Below are positions 8,966-16,735 of a stretch of 64,000 nt of DNA, one piece after another. The DNA lies in the NCBI RefSeq assembly GCF_039535475.1, contig NZ_BAAAXG010000011.1, positions 102,978-166,977 on the forward strand. Reading direction: 5' to 3'. Source of the DNA: Streptomyces showdoensis (GTDB lineage Bacteria; Actinomycetota; Actinomycetes; Streptomycetales; Streptomycetaceae). The first letter of the stretch is position 1, and each line of letters starts with the position of its first letter. A program made the position numbers and the translations under genes. The notes beneath the pieces are model-generated. The model saw nothing but the letters and a program-made list of their open reading frames with translations, made no database searches and had not been told where the DNA came from.

Positions 8966-10951
8966 ATGAGAAGACCTTCCATAGCAGTGGGCTCGGCCGT
9001 GCTGTGCTTGGCTCTGCTCGGCCTGTCCACGGGCGCCGGTAGCGCGAGCGCCGCGCCTGGGCGACCGGCGGGGTCGGTCACGGCGTTCGACGGCCTGGCG
9101 GAGGCGCCGACCATGAAGGCGGCCGCACCGGTCACCGGTGTCCGGTCGGCCGGCACCGGTGCCCGTCACGACTACAACGGCGACGGCCGCAGTGATCTGG
9201 CCGCCTGGTACGACTACGCGGACGGGCACGACGCCGTACGCACCTTCATCGCGGGCTCGAACGGCGCTTTCGCCGCGCCCGGGGTGGGCTGGGAGGCCCC
9301 CGTGGGCCACTACTGGGTCGAGAACATGAAGCGCCTCACCGGCGACTTCAACGGGGACGGTGTGGGCGACCTCGCGGCCTTCTACGGTTACGAGGACGGC
9401 CGGGTCACCCTGCTGACCTGGCTGGGCCGCGGAGACGGCACGTTCGCGACTCCCCTCCATTCCTGGACCGCGGCGCCGGGCAACTGGAGTTTCGACGCCA
9501 TGACCGCCCAGGCCGGCGACTTCAACGGGGACGGCCGTGACGACGTCGCCGTCTGGTACGCCTACGGAGACGGCAGCGACAAGCTCTTCACGATGCTCGC
9601 CCGCCCGGACGGCGGTTTCGGCGCGCACCTCTCCTCCTTCCAGCGGGCCCCTGGGGACGGCTGGTACGTCAACCGCATGAAGTTCGCCACCGGCGACTTC
9701 AACGGGGACGGACGTGACGACCTCGCGGCGCTGTACGGGTACCGCGACGGCAAGGTGAAGCTGATGTACTGGGCCGGGGGGACCAACGGCGGGTTCGCCG
9801 AGCCGGTGCACGGCTGGGAGTCCACGGGCTGGACGTTCCGGCAGGCGAGTCTGCACGCGGGCGACTTCGACGGTGACGGCCGTGACGAACTGGCCGCCTG
9901 GTACGACTACGCGGACGGACACGACGCGGTGATCGGCTTCCGTCTCGGCACGGACGGAAAGTTCGGCGCCCGGCGGGACATGCTGACCCTCCCGGCCGGC
10001 TCGTACGATCGTTCGCGCATGAAGATCGTCACCGGCGACTACAACGGGGACGGCCGCGACGACCTGGCCACTCTCTACGGATACGCCGACGGACGGGTGA
10101 AGACGATCACCTTCACCGCCACGTCCGACGGTGACCTCAACAGTCCCCTGCACAGCTGGGAGTCCGCGCCCGGCAACTGGACCTTCAGTCAGGTCCACAT
10201 GATGGAGGGGTACACCAGCCCCACCCTGCTGCCCTACTGTCCCGCGGTCTTCGGGCACGGCGGGTGGCCCCAGGAGGCGGAAGGCTGGAAGGAGGACCAG
10301 ATCCGTGCGGCGAACCACCCCAGGGGCCTGGCCCAGGAGAAGAGCTGGGGCGCGGCCGGGGTGGAGGCCGACCTGCGGCTGACCAAGAACGGCGGCAAGG
10401 CCGTCATGTGGCACAACAGGACCACGTACGGGCTGTCCGGATCATCCGATTCCATCTCGGAGCTGACGTGGGCGAGCGGGCCGAACCCGCTCGACGGACG
10501 CACCATCACGCGCGGCCCTTACACGGGTGAGACCGTGTACACGTTCCGTGAGTGGCTCGACAGCGCCAAGCGCCTCGGCATGGTCGTGCTGGTGGAGCTG
10601 AAGGTGGAAACGAAGGAGGCTCTCCTCAGCAGCGACGCGTCGGTCCGGGAGACGGCCTGGAACGAGGTGCTCGCACCGATCGCGGAGCGCATCGCGTCCC
10701 AGGAGATCATGATCTACACGCATGACACGCAGCTGGATACGGAGCTCCGGAGCCGGATCAACGCCGCAGGCCTCTCCGCGGCCCTCACCGGCCTCCCCGA
10801 CTGGTACGACGTCGTCGACTGGCAGGAGCCGCCGCCGCCGGCCTCCGGCAACTACGCCTCCTGGCAGCGGGCGCTGGACGCCGATGCGACCCGTCTGGCC
10901 ACCTCGTGGACGCCGGGCCTCACCAACTGGATGAACGGACGCTGCGTCTGA
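8966..10951 (+). CDS. Secreted FG-GAP repeat protein with C-terminal glycerophosphodiester-phosphodiesterase-like domain
   Basis: The protein is 661 residues. The Sec signal peptide is at residues 1-28 (AVLCLALLGLSTGAGSASA then AP). Residues about 65-410 contain six FG-GAP/VCBS-type repeats, each with a calcium-loop motif such as GDFNGDGRDDLAALYGY or GDYNGDGRDDLATLYGY. The last about 245 residues resemble a GDPD TIM barrel: FGHGGWPQ for the catalytic HxG start, AAGVEADLRLTKNGGKAVMW for the E-x-D metal site, HNRTTYG, VVLVELKVE and EIMIYTHD. Likely role: extracellular hydrolysis of glycerophosphodiesters or related phosphodiesters, with the beta-propeller as binding module. An in-frame GTG at 8954 is an alternative start. 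The hairpin 33 bases upstream makes the promoter position unclear. Confidence 0.8.
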   Translation: MRRPSIAVGSAVLCLALLGLSTGAGSASAAPGRPAGSVTAFDGLAEAPTMKAAAPVTGVRSAGTGARHDYNGDGRSDLAAWYDYADGHDAVRTFIAGSNGAFAAPGVGWEAPVGHYWVENMKRLTGDFNGDGVGDLAAFYGYEDGRVTLLTWLGRGDGTFATPLHSWTAAPGNWSFDAMTAQAGDFNGDGRDDVAVWYAYGDGSDKLFTMLARPDGGFGAHLSSFQRAPGDGWYVNRMKFATGDFNGDGRDDLAALYGYRDGKVKLMYWAGGTNGGFAEPVHGWESTGWTFRQASLHAGDFDGDGRDELAAWYDYADGHDAVIGFRLGTDGKFGARRDMLTLPAGSYDRSRMKIVTGDYNGDGRDDLATLYGYADGRVKTITFTATSDGDLNSPLHSWESAPGNWTFSQVHMMEGYTSPTLLPYCPAVFGHGGWPQEAEGWKEDQIRAANHPRGLAQEKSWGAAGVEADLRLTKNGGKAVMWHNRTTYGLSGSSDSISELTWASGPNPLDGRTITRGPYTGETVYTFREWLDSAKRLGMVVLVELKVETKEALLSSDASVRETAWNEVLAPIAERIASQEIMIYTHDTQLDTELRSRINAAGLSAALTGLPDWYDVVDWQEPPPPASGNYASWQRALDADATRLATSWTPGLTNWMNGRCV

Positions 10952-10964
10952 GGTTCGCACCGGG

Positions 10965-10998
10965 CCGGGGGAGAGGCGATGACGTCCGCCTCCCCCGG
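10965..10998 (+). terminator. Hairpin terminator
   Basis: Nine-base arms CCGGGGGAG/CTCCCCCGG (10965-10973, 10990-10998), partly closed by further pairing inside the loop. It lies 13 bases after the stop codon. There is no T tract, as is usual for Streptomyces terminators. Confidence 0.6.
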
Positions 10999-11051
10999 GA
11001 CCCGGGGCGGAGCCCGCTCCGGCGTGCCGCCCGGCCTGGCATCATCGATGT

Positions 11052-11540
11052 ATGGCCCCTACACCCGCCCCCCTCCGCACCGAGCGGCTCGTCCTGCGCC
11101 CCGTACGGGCCCGGGACCTGCCGGCCGTGACGCGGCTGTGGACCGACCCCGAGGTACGGCGCCACCTGGGCGGGCCCGTGATCGACTCCGTGGTGCGCAT
11201 CCGGCAACGGCGGATCGTCGGGGCGCCCGGCTTCCACGCCGTGGAGCGGACCGTCGACGGCGTCGTCCTCGGCCTGGTCACGGTGGCGCCGGGCGCGCGG
11301 GACGGGGAGACGGAGGTGTCCTACCAGTTCCTGCCCGAGCACTGGGGTCGGGGCTACGCCCGGGAGGCCGTCGCCGCCGCCGTCGAGCGGGCCCTGGGGG
11401 ACGCGCCGAGCGTCGTCGCCGTCACCCAGGAGGCCAACACGCCCTCGCGGCGGCTTCTGGAGGCCGTGGGCATGACGCACACCGACTCCTTCGTGGAGTG
11501 GGAGGCGCAGCAGGTGCTGTACCGGCGGCGGCGCGCCTGA
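11052..11540 (+). CDS. GNAT family N-acetyltransferase (RimJ/RimL type)
   Basis: The protein is 162 residues. It has TERLVLRPVRARDLPAVTRL at the N-terminus, the acetyl-CoA pyrophosphate loop in FLPEHWGRGYAREAV, and motif B in NTPSRRLLEAVGM. Length and motifs are normal for the RimJ-type branch that acetylates amines of small molecules or protein N-termini. The substrate is unknown. It is convergent with the GNAT-AAA fusion gene. Confidence 0.85.
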   Translation: MAPTPAPLRTERLVLRPVRARDLPAVTRLWTDPEVRRHLGGPVIDSVVRIRQRRIVGAPGFHAVERTVDGVVLGLVTVAPGARDGETEVSYQFLPEHWGRGYAREAVAAAVERALGDAPSVVAVTQEANTPSRRLLEAVGMTHTDSFVEWEAQQVLYRRRRA

Positions 11541-11545
11541 GGCAC

Positions 11546-11561
11546 GCCGCCGGACGGCGGC
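11546..11561. terminator. Small hairpin between convergent genes
   Basis: GCCGCC/GGCGGC arms around a GGAC loop fill the 28-base gap between convergent stop codons. It could serve both directions. Weak by itself. Confidence 0.4.
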
Positions 11562-11568
11562 CGCCCCC

Positions 11569-12858
11569 TCAGAACCGGGCGTGCGTGGTGATGTCGGACT
11601 CGAACTGGGTGATCATCTCGGGGGTGACCGTCGGGCGGCACTGGCCGATCGCGTCCAGGTAGTCCTGGGTGGTCGCGCCCGGCGCCGGCTCGTCCCCGGT
11701 GCGGGTGCCGACCGACACGAGATCCCGCTCGAAGGAGCTCTGCGCGGCGATCCGGGCCGCGTGCTCGATGTCGGCGGGGGTGAACAGCTCGCTGGCGAGG
11801 ACGAGTTCGTCCACGTCGACGTCCGGCCGGGCGTCGGTGTAGCGGGACCAGATCGCGGCGCGGGCCGCCTTGTCCGGCGTACCGATCGGGATCAGGTAGT
11901 CGAAGCGCCCCGGGCGCAGGAAGGCCGGGTCGAGGGAGCGGATCGAGTTGGTCGCGCAGACCAGCAGCCGTTCGTCGCGCTCCCGGAAGCCCGGGATGAG
12001 CTTGAGGAGCTCGTTGGTCACGCCGTGCGTCCCGCCGGGCTGCACCGGTTCGGTGCGTACGGGGGCGATCTCCTCGACCTCGTCGATGAAGACCAGCACC
12101 CGCTCCAGCTCGGCGATCCTGGCGAAGGCGGAGCGCAGCGCGGCCGCCAGGTTGCCCTCGTCGGCGAGCCGGGACGGCAGGATCTCCACGAACGGCCAGC
12201 CGAGCCGGGAGGCGATGGCCCGGGCGAAGGTCGTCTTGCCCGTGCCGGGCGGCCCGAAGAGCCCGAGGGCGCGCGGCGGCCTGACGCCGTGCCGGGCGGC
12301 CCGCTCGGGCTCGGCGAGCGGCAGCACGACACGCCGTTCGATCAGGTCCTTCTCGCGTTCCATGCCGGCGACCTTCGCCCACAGGTCGGCGGGGAGCAGC
12401 CGTCCGCCGAGGTCGTCGAGGAGGTTCGCGGCGGGTCCGTGCAGGGGCTCGACCTTCTCGAAGTAGGCCACGGCGGGCTGCCGGGTGTACCCGGCGTTGA
12501 GCAGTCCCTCGCCGACCAGCTCCTCCTCGGGGAGCACGTAGGCGATCCGGCCCACCCGAGCCGCCACCAGACGCCGCTCCAGCTCCACGAGGAGCGCGCT
12601 GGCCAGGCCGCGGCCGCGCCATGCCGAGGAGATCGCGATCCGCATGACCCAGGCGCGCTCGCCGGCGACGCAGGCCAGCGCGGCGCCGATGGGCGTGCCC
12701 TGGTGGACGGCGACGACGGCGGGCTGGCGGGAGGTCAGGGCGCCGATGCACTCGGCGAGCGAGAAGACCGACTCCTGGCCGAGTTCGGCCGTCGTGTCGA
12801 TGAGATGGACGACGGCGGCGAGATCGCTCTCGCGGTAGTCGTGGATGAGCCAGTTCAC
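11569..12858 (-). CDS. Bifunctional GNAT acetyltransferase / AAA+ ATPase
   Basis: The protein is 429 residues with a GTG start at 12858. Residues 1-145 form a GNAT domain (HDYRESDLAAVVHLIDTTA; IAISSAWRGRGLASALLVEL holds the acetyl-CoA loop). Residues about 185-400 form an AAA+ ATPase: Walker A LFGPPGTGKTTFA, Walker B VLVFIDEVEE, sensor-1 VCATNSIRSLDP, arginine finger and second region of homology FLRPGRFDYLIPIG. The ATPase half resembles FtsH/CDC48-type unfoldase modules but has no protease domain. A plausible role is ATP-driven remodelling of a protein that the GNAT part acetylates; this is inference. It is a single continuous reading frame, not a frameshift artefact. Confidence 0.9.
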   Translation of the reverse strand: MNWLIHDYRESDLAAVVHLIDTTAELGQESVFSLAECIGALTSRQPAVVAVHQGTPIGAALACVAGERAWVMRIAISSAWRGRGLASALLVELERRLVAARVGRIAYVLPEEELVGEGLLNAGYTRQPAVAYFEKVEPLHGPAANLLDDLGGRLLPADLWAKVAGMEREKDLIERRVVLPLAEPERAARHGVRPPRALGLFGPPGTGKTTFARAIASRLGWPFVEILPSRLADEGNLAAALRSAFARIAELERVLVFIDEVEEIAPVRTEPVQPGGTHGVTNELLKLIPGFRERDERLLVCATNSIRSLDPAFLRPGRFDYLIPIGTPDKAARAAIWSRYTDARPDVDVDELVLASELFTPADIEHAARIAAQSSFERDLVSVGTRTGDEPAPGATTQDYLDAIGQCRPTVTPEMITQFESDITTHARF

Positions 12859-12992
12859 CGGTGGTACCGCCCCTCGTTGCTGCTGTCGCGCTCCGTGTCG
12901 GCGAGGCTAGGCGGGGCCGCGGGGGCGGGTCCTGCGCCATCGTGCACAAGGCGGTGCGGTGAAACGCGCCGTACCGGCTCTATGCACGCGGA

Positions 12993-13023
12993 AAGCCCCC
13001 GGAGCGGATGCTCGCGGGGGCTT
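12993..13023 (-). terminator. Hairpin terminator of the DUF805 gene
   Basis: AAGCCCCC/GGGGGCTT arms (12993-13000, 13016-13023) enclose a smaller GAGC/GCTC-type hairpin. On the minus strand the stem is followed by TTTC. Confidence 0.65.
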
Positions 13024-13030
13024 CGGCGTA

Positions 13031-13080
13031 CGGGGCCGTCAGCGGACCGGGGCCGTCGGTGGACCGGGGCCGTCGGTGGA
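13031..13080 (+). repeat. Three 17-bp direct repeats
   Basis: CCGGGGCCGTCGGTGGA at 13047 and 13064, plus a diverged copy at 13031. They lie between the DUF805 stop codon and its terminator. Confidence 0.7.
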
Positions 13081-13087
13081 CCGACCG

Positions 13088-13444
13088 TCAGTGGGCCGGG
13101 GCCAGCTTCGGGTTGGGGCCGTGGGCGTTCTGCTGGGCCTCGCCCTCGGTGGCGAGGAAGACGATCAGGATGATGGCGCCGACGAGCGGCACCAGGTCGA
13201 TCAGGATCCACCAGCCGGAGCGGCCCGTGTCGTGCAGGCGGCGGACCGTCACGCCGAGGCTGGGCAGGAGCACGCCGAGGCCGTAGATCGCGTACAGCAG
13301 CGGGTACGTGCCCAGGGCGGCGTCGATGATCACGACGACGATCGCCGCGAGCAGGTTGAAGAGGACGAACATCCAGAATTCCTGGCGCCGTGCCCGGCCG
13401 GTGAATACGGCGTACTTCTTGAGAACGTCGAGGTACCAGTTCAC
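13088..13444 (-). CDS. DUF805 (YhaH-type) integral membrane protein
   Basis: The protein is 118 residues. The hallmark start MNWYLDVLKKYAVFTGRARR is followed by the QEFW motif. Three or more membrane segments are visible: FVLFNLLAAIVVVIIDAALG, LYAIYGLGVLLPSLGVTVRR and WWILIDLVPLVGAIILIVFL. The RRLHDTGRSGWW motif between the last two is diagnostic of DUF805. The function is unknown; family members are small inner-membrane proteins. It is flanked by strong hairpins on both sides, so it is a single-gene transcript. Confidence 0.9.
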   Translation of the reverse strand: MNWYLDVLKKYAVFTGRARRQEFWMFVLFNLLAAIVVVIIDAALGTYPLLYAIYGLGVLLPSLGVTVRRLHDTGRSGWWILIDLVPLVGAIILIVFLATEGEAQQNAHGPNPKLAPAH

Positions 13445-13586
13445 TTAGTCCCCCCAAGGACTGCGATGGTGAGCGGGAGCCTGCCCCCGTGGAGCTAGCT
13501 TTACGCAGAACTTATGTGGCCGAAACCATGGGGGTCAATCCGTTACCGGGTGGTGGCCGTTCACAGATACGGGCGCGACGAAAGTG

Positions 13587-13626
13587 AACGGCGTCGCCTT
13601 CTCGTGCGAGAGGGCGACGCCGTTCC
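13587..13626 (-). terminator. Strong hairpin terminator downstream of the SPW gene
   Basis: Thirteen-base perfect arms (13587-13599 and 13614-13626; GAACGGCGTCGCC and its complement). The loop itself contains paired TCTCG/CGAGA, making an almost 20-bp stem. Confidence 0.8.
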
Positions 13627-13642
13627 GGGGAGAGGATCAAGA

Positions 13643-14080
13643 TCACGTCCTTCTCTTGCTCATGAGCAGTCCGCCCGCGGTGAGGGCGAAGAGACAGACG
13701 CACGCGCCGGTGATCACATTACTGAGGATCGCGCCGGTACCGGCGTCCCGGGAGACCACCCACGGGGAGACGATCAGCCATGCGCCGAGCAGCAGGACCA
13801 CGAAGTTGAGGTCCTGGGACCGCTCCGGGGCCATCGACATGCACAGCCCGAGGCCGGCGAGTGCGATGCCGACGATCAGGTTGCTGATGGCCAGTTCCGG
13901 CTTTGCGGCGGCGAAGTGGACGGTCCACCCGGAGACCGCGGCGTAGAGGCCGGCGAGGATCACCAGCTCCTCGACCGCCGTCACGCCACGGGTCTGCATC
14001 ATGCGGGCATAACGGTCCCGCATTTCTCCCGCGTCGGGGTGTCCGCTGATATCACCGGGACGGTGAGAGACGTCGGCCAT
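13643..14080 (-). CDS. SPW repeat integral membrane protein
   Basis: The protein is 145 residues. The ATG at 14080 is preceded by AGAAGGAGGCG. After a hydrophilic N-terminus there are four membrane segments. The second copy of the SPW motif is LLLGAWLIVSPWVVS; the first is degenerate (ILAGLYAAVSGWTVHF). SPW-repeat proteins are membrane proteins of unknown function that in actinomycetes are often part of stress-sigma regulons. No clear stress promoter was found upstream. Confidence 0.85.
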   Translation of the reverse strand: MADVSHRPGDISGHPDAGEMRDRYARMMQTRGVTAVEELVILAGLYAAVSGWTVHFAAAKPELAISNLIVGIALAGLGLCMSMAPERSQDLNFVVLLLGAWLIVSPWVVSRDAGTGAILSNVITGACVCLFALTAGGLLMSKRRT

Positions 14081-14412
14081 ACGACTCGCCTCCTTCTGGC
14101 GTCATGCACGTCTGACCGCGCTTGCGGCATCGGGGCCGCGGTTTCATTGTGCGCTTATCTGGTCTTTATGTGTAGATCTGCCCGATAAGGGATCCGCACA
14201 GAAATCGGCGCCGGGATATGCGGGGAACCACCAAAGACGGGGAATGTTCAACAAAAATTCGGGAGAAGACCGCGGAGAGATCAAGGAAAGGTCAAGAAAG
14301 TCGCCGCATCGATATGCGCTGCCCCTTGAATTGTCGCGCGCCGTCCCTCATCCTCCGTCCCTGGCCCGCCCGCCCGCCTGCCCGCCCGGACCGCAGACCC
14401 TGGAGAGGCCCC
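14081..14412. other. Divergent intergenic region, AT-richer than its surroundings
   Basis: These 332 bases separate the SPW and P450 genes and hold A/T-rich stretches (around 14150-14170 and 14240-14300), so promoters for both directions are probably here. I cannot assign a convincing -35/-10 pair. No RNA gene or small reading frame with a ribosome site is seen. Confidence 0.5.
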
Positions 14413-15648
14413 ATGACGCGTGCCCCCGATCTGGCCGAGGACGTCTTCACCCCCGCGGCGCTCGACGACCCGCACGCCCTCTACGCCCGGCTCCGCGCCG
14501 CGGGCCCCGTCCACCACCTGCCGGGAGCCGGACTGCACCTGGTCGCCCGGCACGCCCAGATCCTGGAGGTGCTCGACGACCCGGCCACCTACTCCAGCAG
14601 GCTCACCGGACTGTTCTTCGCGGGCGACGACGGCCGCCCGGCCCTCCTCGACGCCGGCGGAACGGGACCCGACGTCCTCGCCACCGCCGACCCGCCCGCC
14701 CACACCGGCCAGCGCGCGATCGTCCGGCACGCCTTCGGCCGCGGCTCCGTCGAGTCCTGGCGCGCCGCCGTCGAGGAGATCGCCGCACCCCGGATCGGCG
14801 CCCTGGTCGAGCGCGGCGGAGGCGACTGGATGGCCGGGCTCGCCGCGCCGCTCCCGGTGCTCGTCATCGCCCGCGTCCTCGGGCTCCCCGACGCCGACGC
14901 CGCACGGCTCACCGCCTGGGCGGACGCCGGCGTCGAGCTCTTCTCCGGACACGCCGACGCCGACCGGATGCTCCGCCTCGGCGCCGACATGGCCGACTTC
15001 CTCGGCTACCTCCGCACGCGGCTGGACGCCGCCGAGGACGCTCCCGCCGGCGGCCTGGTCGACACCCTGGTCGCCGCCCGCGCCCGCGGCGAACTCGCCG
15101 CCGACGAGGCCACCGCCATGCTGCTCCAACTGGTCATCGCGGGCAGCGAGTCGACCACCAGCCTGCTGGGCAGCGCCGTCCGGCTGCTCGCCGCCCGCCC
15201 CGACCTCCAGGACCGGCTGCGCAAGGACCCGGCGGCGGTCGAACGGCTGGTGGAGGAGGCGCTGCGCCTGGAGAGCCCGTTCCGGGGCCACTTCAGGATC
15301 ACCACGCGCCCGGCGGTCCTCGGCGGGGTGCGCCTCCCCGCCGGAGCGCGGCTGATGCTGCTGTGGGGCGCGGCCAACCGGGACCCGGAGGCCCATCCGG
15401 AACCCGACGCCCTCGACCTCGACCGGCCGGGCCCGAAGGGACACACCGCCTTCGGGCGGGGCATCCACTTCTGCCTCGGCGCCCACCTGGCCCGCCTGGA
15501 GGCGGTGGTCGCCCTGCGCCTCCTGCTGGCGGCGACGAGCGACCTCGCCCTGCCCGCGGACGACGCCCCCGGCTACGTGCCGAGCCTCTTCGTCCGGCGG
15601 CTCGCCAGGCTGCCGATCGTGGTCAACGGCGCGCGTACGGGCGGGTGA
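14413..15648 (+). CDS. Cytochrome P450
   Basis: The protein is 411 residues, with an ATG at 14413 preceded by GGAGAGG. The haem-binding motif is FGRGIHFCLGAHLARLE with the axial cysteine. The I-helix oxygen-activation motif is LVIAGSESTTS, and the ExxR motif is in EEALRLESPFRGHFR. TADPPAHTGQRAIVRHAF is the usual C-helix region. It is of bacterial class I, soluble length, and needs an external ferredoxin and reductase, neither of which is adjacent. No biosynthetic cluster surrounds it, so the substrate is unknown. Its 3' end overlaps the convergent VOC gene by 26 bases. Confidence 0.95.
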   Translation: MTRAPDLAEDVFTPAALDDPHALYARLRAAGPVHHLPGAGLHLVARHAQILEVLDDPATYSSRLTGLFFAGDDGRPALLDAGGTGPDVLATADPPAHTGQRAIVRHAFGRGSVESWRAAVEEIAAPRIGALVERGGGDWMAGLAAPLPVLVIARVLGLPDADAARLTAWADAGVELFSGHADADRMLRLGADMADFLGYLRTRLDAAEDAPAGGLVDTLVAARARGELAADEATAMLLQLVIAGSESTTSLLGSAVRLLAARPDLQDRLRKDPAAVERLVEEALRLESPFRGHFRITTRPAVLGGVRLPAGARLMLLWGAANRDPEAHPEPDALDLDRPGPKGHTAFGRGIHFCLGAHLARLEAVVALRLLLAATSDLALPADDAPGYVPSLFVRRLARLPIVVNGARTGG

Positions 15649-16006
15649 TGATCTCCATGTTGTGGCCGTCGGGGTCGTCGAAGTAGGCGCCCCGGCCGCC
15701 GTAACGGTGGTTGATCCGGCCCGGCTCCGTGTGGTTCGGGTCGGCGTAGTACGTCACCCGCATCCGCTCCAGCCGGTCGATCATCGTGTCGAACTCGTCG
15801 TCCGGCACGAGGAACGCGTAGTGGGTGGGCGTGAACGGCTCGTCACCCTGCTGGTAGTAGTCCAGGGTGACGCCGTTGCCGGTGTCCACGGGCAGGAACG
15901 GGCCCATCGGGGCGCCGACCGCGAGGCCGAGCACCTCCGCGAGGAACTCGGCGGAGACCTGACGGTCACGGGCGTACACGACGGTGTGGTTGAGCTCAAC
16001 GGCCAT
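15623..16006 (-). CDS. VOC (glyoxalase/bleomycin-resistance fold) family protein
   Basis: The protein is 127 residues; the ATG at 16006 follows AAGGA. Two beta-alpha-beta-beta-beta modules are visible: AVELNHTVVYARDRQVSAEF with TLDYYQQG, and THYAFLVPDD with GRGAYFDDPDGHNMEIITRP. The latter is the typical C-terminal metal-binding motif with a Glu ligand. Possible roles are dioxygenase, isomerase or small-molecule binding; the sequence does not decide. Confidence 0.85.
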   Translation of the reverse strand: MAVELNHTVVYARDRQVSAEFLAEVLGLAVGAPMGPFLPVDTGNGVTLDYYQQGDEPFTPTHYAFLVPDDEFDTMIDRLERMRVTYYADPNHTEPGRINHRYGGRGAYFDDPDGHNMEIITRPYARR

Positions 16007-16297
16007 GGGGGGGGTCCTTCTTTCACAGGGCAAGCGCTGTCGACGGTCTCCTACCCCGTACGCGCGGTACGGGAGGGACGGCCGCGGCGGACCCCGCGCC
16101 CACCACCCGGCGGCACTCACGCCACGGCCGGGTGCCTTACTCGATCACGGCTCACGGCCGACCCGGCAGTCATACGCCCACGCTAACCCCTGCCGATCTT
16201 GGTCGGCAACGCGGTTTACGGCCACGGTTCACGGCCACGGCGTAGCCTGGAAGTGGACTCGGGGTTCTCATGTTCCACCGCCGGGAGGCGGACGACG

Positions 16298-16669
16298 ATG
16301 ACCGGAATCGTTTCCAGGAGCTTCGACTCCGCAGACGAGACCCGCCCCTTCGACGGGGGCATGGGCCGGCTGGACCTGCTCAACACGGACAAGGGCCAGG
16401 TCGGCAGGGCCGTGTTCGAACCCGGCTGGCAGTGGACCAAGCACGTGAAGCCGATCGCGGGCACCGACAGTTGTCAGGCGCACCACGTCGGCTACGTGGT
16501 CAGCGGGCGCATCAAGGTCGTCTCGGACGGCGGCGACAGCGCCGAACTGGGCCCCGGGGACTTCTACGAGATCCAGCCAGGACACGACGCCTGGGTGCTC
16601 GGCGACGAACCCTGCGTGGCACTGGACTGGGTCGGCTTCGGCGACTACGCCGTGCCGTCAGGTTCCTGA
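16298..16669 (+). CDS. Cupin domain protein
   Basis: The protein is 123 residues; the ATG at 16298 has GGGAGG upstream. A single cupin barrel is visible: CQAHHVGYVVSGRIKVVSDG (motif 1 with paired His) and GDFYEIQPGHDAWVLGDEP (motif 2, PGHDAW). The short length suggests a metal-binding enzyme or sensor. It is convergent with the sulfatase; no functional link is evident. Confidence 0.85.
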   Translation: MTGIVSRSFDSADETRPFDGGMGRLDLLNTDKGQVGRAVFEPGWQWTKHVKPIAGTDSCQAHHVGYVVSGRIKVVSDGGDSAELGPGDFYEIQPGHDAWVLGDEPCVALDWVGFGDYAVPSGS

Positions 16670-16735
16670 CCCTCCAGGGCCCGGGAAGCCGCGGGGAGGG
16701 GCCGGAGGCCCGCGGGAGGTGCTCCGGCGGAGCGG

